Source: Tannerellaceae bacterium
GTDB taxonomy: Bacteria; Bacteroidota; Bacteroidia; Bacteroidales; Tannerellaceae
DNA length: 64,000 nt
Direction: 5' to 3'
Assembly (NCBI GenBank): GCA_031288175.1
Contig: JAITRW010000031.1
Span: 35,358-99,357, forward strand
In this document: positions 40,876 through 48,480 of the stretch, piece by piece
Layout: every line of letters starts with the position of its first letter
Position numbering within the stretch: the first letter of the stretch is position 1
Notes under the pieces: generated by a model
Database searches by the model: none
What the model was told of the DNA's origin: nothing
The model's input: the letters and a program-made list of their open reading frames with translations, nothing else
Program-made: the position numbers and the translations under genes

Positions 40876-42015
40876 GTCTTTTGCCAGACAACGGGCTTGG
40901 GCGTCAGTGGCTACATAATCGTCATAAACAGGGGAAGGGAGAAAGTCAGCACGCATCATGGTCTGTTCAATGACGTGGCTCATTCGGGAAAAAAGAATCT
41001 GATCATGAAGGAAAGCGGCAACGGCTACTTCGTTGGCGGCATTGAGGACACATGGCATATTGCCGCCTTTCCGGATGGCTTCAAATGCCAAAGAGAGGTT
41101 GGGGAAACGGACAAAGTCAGGGGCCTCGAAAGTAAAAACTCCGTAACGAGTAAAGTCAAGGCGTTGGGTAGTGTTTTTGAGGCGGTGAGGATAGTTAAGG
41201 GCGTAAGCAATGGGAAGCCTCATGTCGGGAATACCTAACTGGGCAATGACGGCTCCGTCCTCAAACTGTACCATGGAATGGATGACGGACTGGGGATGGA
41301 CAAGCACCTCTATCTTGTTTGGAGGAACGTCGAAAAGCCAGCGAGCTTCGATCATCTCAAAACCTTTGTTAATCATGGAAGCAGAATCAATAGTAATCTT
41401 GGCGCCCATTTTCCAATTGGGATGTTTGAGGGCTTGTGATTTGGTGACTTTCTCCAATTCTTGGAGGGATTTAGTACGAAAAGGACCTCCGGAAGCGGTG
41501 AGAATGATCTTTTCCACAGGATTGTGTAGATTACCGACAAGGCATTGGAAAATAGCGGAGTGTTCGGAATCAACAGGGAGGAGGGGAACGTGATGCTCCA
41601 AAGCTAAAGAGGTGACGAGTTCACCGGCCACGACAAGGGTTTCCTTATTTGCCAAGGCAATAGCCTTGTCGGCACAGATAGCGGCAAGGGTAGGTTTTAA
41701 TCCCGCATATCCGACTAAGGCGGTAAGGACGATATCTATCGGCGCAGCACCGACAACTTGGGCGATGGCTTCTTCGCCGGCCCAGACCTTGACGGGAAGA
41801 TCTGCTAAGGCTTCCTTTAATTCGGGATACTTTGTTTCATTAGCAATAACGGCCACTTCGGGAGAAAAAGTACGTACCTGCTGAATGAGGAGTGCGACGT
41901 TATCATTAGCCGTGAGGGCATAGACTTCCAAAAGATCGGAATGTTCCCTTACCACTTCCAATGCTTGAACGCCTATTGATCCGGTAGAACCCAATATGGC
42001 TAACTGTCTTTTCAT
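40867..42015 (-). CDS. dxr: 1-deoxy-D-xylulose 5-phosphate reductoisomerase
   Basis: Dxr turns the product of Dxs into 2-C-methylerythritol 4-phosphate with NADPH. The protein shows the NADPH-binding ILGSTGSIGVQALEVV at the N-terminus, ALANKETLVVAGE, PVDSEHSAIFQCL, SGGPFR, HPNWKMGAKITIDSASMINKGFEMIEARWLF and HPQSVIHSMVQFEDGA. These are the cofactor, metal and substrate motifs of the family. The length of 382 residues is normal. It stands alone on the minus strand between plus-strand genes. Confidence 0.97.
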   Translation of the reverse strand: MKRQLAILGSTGSIGVQALEVVREHSDLLEVYALTANDNVALLIQQVRTFSPEVAVIANETKYPELKEALADLPVKVWAGEEAIAQVVGAAPIDIVLTALVGYAGLKPTLAAICADKAIALANKETLVVAGELVTSLALEHHVPLLPVDSEHSAIFQCLVGNLHNPVEKIILTASGGPFRTKSLQELEKVTKSQALKHPNWKMGAKITIDSASMINKGFEMIEARWLFDVPPNKIEVLVHPQSVIHSMVQFEDGAVIAQLGIPDMRLPIAYALNYPHRLKNTTQRLDFTRYGVFTFEAPDFVRFPNLSLAFEAIRKGGNMPCVLNAANEVAVAAFLHDQILFSRMSHVIEQTMMRADFLPSPVYDDYVATDAQARCLAKDLL

Positions 42016-42022
42016 GGTCTCC

Positions 42023-42054
42023 TTGATTTTACATGGTTATAGTCCCTACCTTTG
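42023..42054 (+). promoter_or_regulatory. Promoter of the nif3-like-zinc-ribbon-tilS operon
   Basis: TTG (42023-42025) is followed after 21 nt by TACCTTTG (42047-42054), with the first ATG 56 nt downstream. It is divergent from dxr. Confidence 0.6.
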
Positions 42055-42110
42055 CCCAAACGAAAGTACTACAAAGTAGCCACAAATTAAAGAAATAATA
42101 AAAATAGACG

Positions 42111-43208
42111 ATGGTAAGCATCAGGGAAGTATTGGACGTATTGGAGGAGTTTGCTCCGCTGGCATTGCAAGAGAGTTTCGACAATACGGGTATCCAGGTA
42201 GGCGAAATAGGACAGGAGGTGAAAGGCGTCTTGTTATGTGTGGATGTGACGGAAGATGTGATGGACGAAGCCCTGGTAAAAGGGTGTAACCTGGTAATTG
42301 CCCATCATCCGTTACTGTTCAAACCTGTAAAGTCGTTACGGGGGACGACTTATGTGGAGCGTTGTGTGATGAAAGCCTGCAAGTACGATATGGTGATATA
42401 TGCCGCCCATACGAACCTGGATAATCTCCGCAAAGGTATCAACGGATGGTTGGGTAAACGTATAGGTCTGGACAACGTGCATATCTTAAGTCCGAAGCGG
42501 GAAGGACTAGTAAAAGTGGTTACGTTCGTACCTTCCGGACATGTACAAAAGGTACAGGATGCATTATTCGCTACCGGAGCAGGATGTGTAGGTAACTATG
42601 ACCGATGCAGCTTCCGTCACGAGGGACTGGGGTCGTTTCGTGCGCAGGAGGGGGCGCATCCGTTCCTGGGGAAAGTGGGCAAAGAACATGTAGAACGCGA
42701 AGAAAGGATAGAGACGGTTGTTCCTGTTCACTTGCAGGAAAAAATACTGCAAGCAGTGTATGCGGCGCATCCATACGAAGAACCGGTAACGGATCTCTAT
42801 CCATTGAACAATGCATGGGAAGAGGTAGGGTCAGGCATCTGGGGCGATCTGTCGGCAGAAGAAGATGAGCGAGAGTTTTTACTGCGCGTTAAAGAATTGT
42901 TTAAAATACGGTGTATCAAACATTCTACTCTACGGGGAAAACCGGTACGGAGGGTGGCAGTGTGCGGGGGGAGTGGAGCTTTCTTGATTAAGGAGGCTAT
43001 TGCTTGCGGAGCAGATGTGTTGCTTACAGGAGAAGCACGATACAATGACTATCACGACGTACAGAATCGTCTCCTATTGGCAGTGACAGGTCACTATGAG
43101 TCGGAAGCCTGTACAAAAGATATTTTTCGAACACTCTTGTCAGAAAAATTCCCTACTTTCGCGTTGCATCTTTCGGAAGCAGATGTAAACCCTGTAAAAT
43201 ACTTGTAG
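42111..43208 (+). CDS. Nif3-like dinuclear metal centre protein (YbgI family)
   Basis: The family forms a toroidal hexamer with two metal ions per subunit; the cellular role is uncertain. Motifs visible are FDNTGIQVG, VVIAHHPLLFKPVKSL-like LVIAHHPLLFKPVKSL, YAAHTNLDN at the N-terminal half and GDVLLTGEARYNDYHD and VTGHYESE at the C-terminal half, which supply the His, Asp and Glu metal ligands. The central insert domain (about 125 residues with VPVHLQEKILQAVYAAHPYEEP) is that of the long Nif3/CutA-like version. The length of 365 residues fits. The zinc-ribbon gene starts 3 nt later. Confidence 0.92.
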   Translation: MVSIREVLDVLEEFAPLALQESFDNTGIQVGEIGQEVKGVLLCVDVTEDVMDEALVKGCNLVIAHHPLLFKPVKSLRGTTYVERCVMKACKYDMVIYAAHTNLDNLRKGINGWLGKRIGLDNVHILSPKREGLVKVVTFVPSGHVQKVQDALFATGAGCVGNYDRCSFRHEGLGSFRAQEGAHPFLGKVGKEHVEREERIETVVPVHLQEKILQAVYAAHPYEEPVTDLYPLNNAWEEVGSGIWGDLSAEEDEREFLLRVKELFKIRCIKHSTLRGKPVRRVAVCGGSGAFLIKEAIACGADVLLTGEARYNDYHDVQNRLLLAVTGHYESEACTKDIFRTLLSEKFPTFALHLSEADVNPVKYL

Positions 43209-43211
43209 ATA

Positions 43212-43979
43212 ATGGCAGCAAAGAGAGCCCCTAAGGTTGAAAAGGAGTATACGGTCGAAGAAAAACTCCTCGCGCTGTACCGACTTCAGTCAATGGTAAC
43301 GGAGATAGACAAGATACGAACCCTTCGGGGAGAACTACCGCTCGAAGTACAAGACCTTGAAGACGAAGTGGCCGGATTGGAGACGCGGTTGCAAAACTAT
43401 ACTGTTGAAATTCGTGAAGGTGAAGAAGCTATTGCCGCCCAGAAAAAGAAAATGGTGGAGTCTACCGCTCTCATTTCGAAGTACAAGACACAGTTGGATA
43501 CTGTGCGCAATAACCGCGAATTCGACAGCCTGTCAAAAGAAATTGAGTACCAGGAATTGGAAATAACTTTTGCAGAGAAAAAAATTGCGGAACGTACCGA
43601 GTTTGTCGAACACAGAAAGAGAGAAATAGATTCTATTTCCGAAACGCTTAACCAACGCAAGGAAGATCTGAGCCAGAAAAGGAGTGAATTGGATGAGATC
43701 ATTTCCGAAACACGTCAGGAGGAAGAGAAGCTTCGTGAAAAGGCCAAAACATTGGAAACTAACATTGAACCACGATTATTGACTGCTTTCAAACGTATTC
43801 GTAAAGGGACCCGTAACGGTTTGGCTGTTGTCGATATTCAGCGTGATGCTTGCGCCGGCTGTTTCAACAACATCCCTCCCCAGAAACAGATGGATATCAA
43901 GATGCGTAAGAAGATCATCGTTTGCGAGTACTGCGGACGTATCTTGGTGGATTCTGGAATGAGTGAGGGGAAAAAGTGA
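43212..43979 (+). CDS. Coiled-coil protein with C-terminal C4 zinc ribbon
   Basis: The 255-residue protein is mostly a long coiled coil, from about residue 30 to 190, followed by a zinc ribbon of the type CAGCFNNIPPQ with a second pair in CEYCGRILV. Genes of this kind often sit beside nif3-like genes, and the pair is found in many bacteria, but the function is unknown. The product is predicted cytoplasmic. It follows the Nif3-like gene by 3 nt and precedes tilS by 3 nt. Confidence 0.88.
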   Translation: MAAKRAPKVEKEYTVEEKLLALYRLQSMVTEIDKIRTLRGELPLEVQDLEDEVAGLETRLQNYTVEIREGEEAIAAQKKKMVESTALISKYKTQLDTVRNNREFDSLSKEIEYQELEITFAEKKIAERTEFVEHRKREIDSISETLNQRKEDLSQKRSELDEIISETRQEEEKLREKAKTLETNIEPRLLTAFKRIRKGTRNGLAVVDIQRDACAGCFNNIPPQKQMDIKMRKKIIVCEYCGRILVDSGMSEGKK

Positions 43980-43982
43980 GAG

Positions 43983-45296
43983 ATGTCCGGCATCACGGAA
44001 ACAGTCCGTACCTATATATATAGACATGGACTGTTGAATGAAAGTGGCGATCCGGTACTCGTTGGTTTAAGTGGAGGGGGAGATTCCGTAGGTTTATTAG
44101 CCATATTGGTGGAATTGGGCTATGTATGCATAGCCGTACACTGTAATTTCCGGTTAAGGGGGGAGGAATCGGAGAGGGATGCGATTTTTGCCGAACAGTT
44201 TACAAAAAGAATAGGTGTTCCTTTCCGGAAGCAGTCATTTGAAACATTAGCTTACGCCAAAGCAAAAAAACTTTCAGTGGAAGTTGCAGCACGAGAACTT
44301 CGATATCAGTACTTCGAAAAAATCCGTTGCGAAATAGGAGGGCAGGCAATAGCCGTTGCTCATCATCAGAACGATAGCGTAGAGACCTTTTTGTTGAACT
44401 TGATACGAGGTAGCGGTATACGGGGCTTATGTGGTATACATCCTAAAAATGGCTGGGTGATCCGACCCTTGCTCAGCTTGAATCGGCAAGAGATTTTGGA
44501 ATGGGTGGAGGAACAGGAATTGGACTACATGATAGATAGTTCTAATTTCTCGGACAAGTATACGCGGAACTTTTTGAGATTACGAGTCATTCCTCTATTG
44601 GAAAAAATCAACCCTTCGATAACGCAATCCGTTACACGTAGTGCGGCACACCTTTCGGATGCTTTACTTTTGTATGATTATACTATATTGACCGCTCGAA
44701 AAGAGGTGATTGAGACAAGCGGTACGGATATAGAAACACTACGGCTGTCCATTGCCGCTTTACTTTGTTTTCCGGCGGTAGAAACCGTTCTTTATGAGTT
44801 ATTGAAACCCTATGGATTTACGCCGGTGGTTTGTCGAGAGATATTTATGGCGCTTTCGCATACGTCGGGAAAAGTTTTCTTCTCAGGAGACTGGCGTTTG
44901 ATAAAAGACAGAGAATGCTTACTTGTCTCTCCTCGAAAAGCTTGCAAAGGGAAACCGGCCCTTTCTTACACTATCCTTACCGGTCCTCTGTCCCCCAACT
45001 TTTTTGTAACGGCAAACAAACGAATGGCTTGGTTCGATTACGACAAGCTATCATTCCCCCTCACATTGCGACAATGGCAAAAGGGAGATTGGTTTGTCCC
45101 CTTTGGAATGAAAGGAAAGAAAAAGTTAAGCGACTATTTCTCCGATCATAAGTTCAGCCTTTTACAGAAAGAACAAACCTACCTCCTGTGCAGTAGCGAA
45201 GATATTCTTTGGGTCGTCGGCGAAAGGGCGGACAATCGGTTTCGTGTCAGCGACACGACACGCCGTATCCTCGTAGTCAGCATGGAAAACCCTTGA
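43983..45296 (+). CDS. tilS: tRNA(Ile)-lysidine synthetase
   Basis: TilS attaches lysine to C34 of the tRNA-Ile that reads AUA codons, using ATP. The PP-loop is VGLSGGGDSVGLL, followed by CIAVHCNFRLRGEESERDA, AARELRYQYFEKI, AVAHHQNDSVETFLLNLIRGSGIRGLCG and the DSSNFSDKYTRNFLRLRVIPLL motif. The C-terminal tRNA-binding part ends in LRQWQKGDWFVPFGMKGKKKLSDYFSDHK, typical of the TilS C-domain. The length of 437 residues is usual. Confidence 0.95.
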   Translation: MSGITETVRTYIYRHGLLNESGDPVLVGLSGGGDSVGLLAILVELGYVCIAVHCNFRLRGEESERDAIFAEQFTKRIGVPFRKQSFETLAYAKAKKLSVEVAARELRYQYFEKIRCEIGGQAIAVAHHQNDSVETFLLNLIRGSGIRGLCGIHPKNGWVIRPLLSLNRQEILEWVEEQELDYMIDSSNFSDKYTRNFLRLRVIPLLEKINPSITQSVTRSAAHLSDALLLYDYTILTARKEVIETSGTDIETLRLSIAALLCFPAVETVLYELLKPYGFTPVVCREIFMALSHTSGKVFFSGDWRLIKDRECLLVSPRKACKGKPALSYTILTGPLSPNFFVTANKRMAWFDYDKLSFPLTLRQWQKGDWFVPFGMKGKKKLSDYFSDHKFSLLQKEQTYLLCSSEDILWVVGERADNRFRVSDTTRRILVVSMENP

Positions 45297-45324
45297 GTCT
45301 TGAACAATTTTCAAAATAAGTTTG

Positions 45325-45332
45325 TACTTTCG
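45325..45332 (+). promoter_or_regulatory. -7-like box before the metal-uptake gene set
   Basis: TACTTTCG differs from the consensus TAnnTTTG at one position and ends 4 nt before the ATG at 45337. If used, the transcript would be leaderless. Confidence 0.4.
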
Positions 45333-45336
45333 CCGT

Positions 45337-45636
45337 ATGGCGTCTGGCTTTCGACATATCATAGCCCTATTATTGCTGGCGGTTTTTGCAGTGCCGTTTG
45401 TGGGGAAGCCCTTGCATCTCCTCAATAGAGACAGTTGTCATACCCCTCACGTTCACCATGCAGGTGACGACGATTGCCCCATTTGCCACTTCACCCTTTC
45501 GTGGTTTACTGAAACGGAGACAATAAACACAGATGTCCTGCCCTCAAATGGTTTGTTCCTACCGCCGCCGCATTGTGCGTTGATTTTTATTCGGCCTGTC
45601 TCTGTGCCTTGTCTGCGCGGTCCGCCGATAGTTTAA
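45337..45636 (+). CDS. Small exported His/Cys-rich protein (DUF2946-like)
   Basis: The 99-residue protein has a hydrophobic N-terminus (HIIALLLLAVFAVPFVG), then a metal-ligand cluster SCHTPHVHHAGDDDCPICHF, and a C-terminus ending CLRGPPIV. The CPIC motif with flanking His and the terminal RGPP resemble the DUF2946 family, small exported proteins that in other bacteria lie beside TonB-dependent receptors, often in copper-related loci. It is probably periplasmic or membrane-anchored and may bind metal. The true start is the ATG at 45337; the frame has a TTG five codons earlier. It lies 51 nt before the receptor gene. Confidence 0.65.
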   Translation: MASGFRHIIALLLLAVFAVPFVGKPLHLLNRDSCHTPHVHHAGDDDCPICHFTLSWFTETETINTDVLPSNGLFLPPPHCALIFIRPVSVPCLRGPPIV

Positions 45637-45687
45637 TCTTCATTTCACACAACGTTTCCCTTTTATGAACATCAGACAAGGAATTGT

Positions 45688-47853
45688 ATGCTTAGAGGAA
45701 GCAACGTTCCGGTTGGATTGTTCCTATGGTCTGTGTGTATTTTCCTCGTTGAAGCGCAGGAAACGGATTCGGTAAAGATCGTCACCTTGTCAGATATAAC
45801 GGTAAGTGCTTCGTATGCGAAAAGCTTATCCCGTTCGTCCGTGGTACCGATTAACGTTGCCGGAAAAGTTTTTTTGCGGGAACATACGGCAGGTAGCCTC
45901 ATGCAGACTTTGGAACACATACCGGGCGTTCAGGCGATAGATATTGGTGCAGGTTTTTCCAAACCTGTTATACGTGGTATGGGCTTCAACAGAATCGCTG
46001 TCGTCGACAACGGCATTAAACAGGAAGGCCAGCAGTGGGGTATTGACCATTCACTCGAAATAGATGCGTTCAACGTTGAGAGGGTTATGCTGCGCAAAGG
46101 GCCCGCTTCCCTGCTTTATGGAAGTGACGCTATTGGTGGCGTGATTGAGTTAACTCGTCTTCTACCCCCTTTAGGAAATGTCCATGGGGAAGCTATCCTG
46201 TCAGCCAAGTCGGTGAACAACCTTATAGGAGGTTCTTTCATGCTCGGTATCCGTAGAAAAGATTGGTATGTCAAAGGACGCGTTTCAGCGCAATATTTTG
46301 GCGATTACCGTATCCCTACAGACACTGTCATCTACCTTACCCAAAAGATGCCCATTATTAACCGACGATTGAAAAACACAGCAGGAAAAGAAATGGCCGC
46401 CTCGCTGATGGTCTCCCGATACATCAATGCTTATTCGGCGGATTATTGCTTTACATCGCTACAACAGTCGGCCGGTTTCTTTCCCGGAGCACATGGTATA
46501 CCTGATCTCTCTCGCCTTACCGATGACGGTAACAATCGTGATATAGGTCTCCCACACAGTACCGTGCTTCATCTCCGCGCATCCACGCACCAGACTTACG
46601 CTTTCAACCTGCACACTTCTATCAAATGGGATGCCGGTTTTCAATGGAACCACCGTCGGGAATACAGTGCCTTTCATACTCATTACGGCACACAAACTCC
46701 ACCTGTTGCTGATCCTGACAAAGAGCTGGATTTTCGCCTCGCCACTCTTTCTTCTACCTTCCGTTTCCTCTTGCAACCCGCTCCTTGTTGGAAGCATACA
46801 GCCGGATGGGATTTACAGTATCAGGATAACGCCATTTCGGGATACTCTTTTCTTTTACCTGCCTTCCGTCGGTTGACGTCGGGATTACTCTGGCTCACTG
46901 ATTTCCGGCCTTCGGAGCTCCTGACCCTTTCGGGAGGGCTTCGGTATGATGTCGGATATTTGCAAACCGAAGGATTCGCCGATCCCTATCTCCCTGCTTA
47001 TCTTACCTCACGAGGATTATCCCAAGAATCTATAGAACCTTTCCTGTTCCGCAGTTACCCTGTACGGCATACTTCGGAAAACTTCTCCGGCTCCATTGGA
47101 TTGTCGGCTCAAATTTCCGAGGAACACCTTGTCAAGTTCAACCTCGGCAATAGCTTCCGACTTCCCACGCCTAATGAGTTGACCTCAAACGGCGTTCACC
47201 ACGGGGCTTTCCGCCATGAACAGGGTTCCCCTTCCCTCAAACCCGAGCGAGGTTATCAAGCCGACCTTTCTTATTCTTTCGAAAAGGAAAACGTTTTTAC
47301 ATTGACCGTCTCTTCCTTCGCCGCTTTCTTTTCCAACTATATCTACTTGCGGCCTACCGGAGAGTGGTCTCCCTTACCTCATGCCGGACAGATCTATCGT
47401 TACATCGGCGCCCGTTCCTTTTTCTCCGGCACCGAACTCTCTGCGGTAGTATCCTTACCCGGAGATTTAGGATATGCTTTGGACGGGGACTACGTTTACA
47501 GCCTCAACTGTGAGGATCGTATCCCTATCGCCTTCACCCCTCCCGCTTCGTTGCGGCAGACGCTCCGGTGGAAAATCAAACCCTTTACCCTCCTCTTACA
47601 GTGGCAGTCCGTAGCTGTACAGAGGCGCGTTTCCCGCAATGAAGATCCTACTTATGGCGCACAACTTTTCCACGCCACTTTGGTGTTAACCCTGGTCGGC
47701 GACATTACACTGACCCTGGCGGCACGTAACCTGACGGACATTAGGTGGTTCAACCACCTTAGTTTCTACCGACGGATAGAGATACCCGAACCGGGGAGAA
47801 ACGTACAGCTACTTATTCGTATACCTGTTACCTTTACATTTAAACAAAAATGA
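45688..47853 (+). CDS. TonB-dependent receptor, probable metal importer
   Basis: The 721-residue protein has a signal peptide (GLFLWSVCIFLVEAQ), a plug with MQTLEHIPGVQAIDIGAGFSKPVIRGMGFNRIAVVDNGIKQ and VMLRKGPASLLYGSDAIGGVIEL, and a barrel with repeated aromatic-ended strands. A GQQWGIDHSLEIDAF segment is typical of receptors of the ZnuD-like and related metal or chelate classes. There is no CarboxypepD_reg domain and no SusD partner. Sitting between two His-rich exported proteins, it is likely to import a transition metal; the ion is inference. Its stop overlaps the next ATG by 4 nt. Confidence 0.9.
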   Translation: MLRGSNVPVGLFLWSVCIFLVEAQETDSVKIVTLSDITVSASYAKSLSRSSVVPINVAGKVFLREHTAGSLMQTLEHIPGVQAIDIGAGFSKPVIRGMGFNRIAVVDNGIKQEGQQWGIDHSLEIDAFNVERVMLRKGPASLLYGSDAIGGVIELTRLLPPLGNVHGEAILSAKSVNNLIGGSFMLGIRRKDWYVKGRVSAQYFGDYRIPTDTVIYLTQKMPIINRRLKNTAGKEMAASLMVSRYINAYSADYCFTSLQQSAGFFPGAHGIPDLSRLTDDGNNRDIGLPHSTVLHLRASTHQTYAFNLHTSIKWDAGFQWNHRREYSAFHTHYGTQTPPVADPDKELDFRLATLSSTFRFLLQPAPCWKHTAGWDLQYQDNAISGYSFLLPAFRRLTSGLLWLTDFRPSELLTLSGGLRYDVGYLQTEGFADPYLPAYLTSRGLSQESIEPFLFRSYPVRHTSENFSGSIGLSAQISEEHLVKFNLGNSFRLPTPNELTSNGVHHGAFRHEQGSPSLKPERGYQADLSYSFEKENVFTLTVSSFAAFFSNYIYLRPTGEWSPLPHAGQIYRYIGARSFFSGTELSAVVSLPGDLGYALDGDYVYSLNCEDRIPIAFTPPASLRQTLRWKIKPFTLLLQWQSVAVQRRVSRNEDPTYGAQLFHATLVLTLVGDITLTLAARNLTDIRWFNHLSFYRRIEIPEPGRNVQLLIRIPVTFTFKQK

Positions 47854-48317
47854 AAGTAAAAACAATTTTCTTTGCTCTTGCAGCTCTTACTTGCAGCCTT
47901 CTCAACGCTTGCAACGATGAAGGTGATACCGAAAAACCTGTCATTGATCTCATCAAACCCGAAAAAGGGGCTTACCTGGCTATCGGTGGTGAACATGGTG
48001 TTCATTTCGAGATGAAACTCTCAGACAATGACGCTCTCAACTCATATCGTGTGCAGATCCATGACGCTTTCGACGGACATGACCACCAGAAAACCCGTTC
48101 CGACGACCCGGAGCCGTTCTTCTACGATTCCGTATTCACAGACATTCATGGACAGCGTAATGCCAACGTGCACCACCACGCTATCATGATTCCCGAAGGA
48201 GTAACTGAAGGTAATTATCATATGGAGGTCTATTGTACCGATATTTCGGGGAACCAAGCTTACGTTTTCCGTAACATTTTACTTGGTCACGAAGAAGAAG
48301 ACGATCACGACGACTGA
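47850..48317 (+). CDS. His-rich DUF4625 lipoprotein
   Basis: The 155-residue protein has a lipoprotein signal peptide ending LNAC (Cys21) and a single beta-sandwich domain of the DUF4625 type (KPVIDLIKPEKGAYLAIGGEHGVHFEMKLSDNDALNSYRVQIHDAF). Clusters of His and acidic residues (DGHDHQK, NVHHHAIM, and the tail GHEEEDDHDD) suggest metal binding. It is coupled to the receptor gene by ATGA overlap and would lie on the outer membrane, where it could pass metal to the receptor. This function is inferred from sequence and position. Confidence 0.82.
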   Translation: MKVKTIFFALAALTCSLLNACNDEGDTEKPVIDLIKPEKGAYLAIGGEHGVHFEMKLSDNDALNSYRVQIHDAFDGHDHQKTRSDDPEPFFYDSVFTDIHGQRNANVHHHAIMIPEGVTEGNYHMEVYCTDISGNQAYVFRNILLGHEEEDDHDD

Positions 48318-48339
48318 CCGTTTGGTCTACTGTTTTTTA

Positions 48340-48372
48340 CCCCCTCCACCGGCCATTCGGGGAGGGGGTTTT
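48340..48372 (+). terminator. Intrinsic terminator of the metal-uptake gene set
   Basis: CCCCCTCC (48340-48347) pairs with GGAGGGGG (48361-48368), with CCG/CGG pairs possible inside the 13-nt loop, followed by TTTT. It lies 23 nt after the DUF4625 stop. Confidence 0.85.
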
Positions 48373-48393
48373 GTATACTTATCTTTTATCCGG

Positions 48394-48411
48394 ACTGACA
48401 CAAATGGCAGT
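48394..48411. promoter_or_regulatory. Inverted repeat upstream of htpG
   Basis: ACTGACA-CAAA-TGGCAGT is an inverted repeat with six of seven positions paired, about 70 nt before the htpG ATG. It may be an operator for a heat-shock regulator; no repressor gene is nearby, so the role is inferred. Confidence 0.4.
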
Positions 48412-48480
48412 CACAAAGCCTTGGCACATCCTTTGTATAGAGGAGTATGACAATTTACATCCAATTTAAATGTTATCCGT

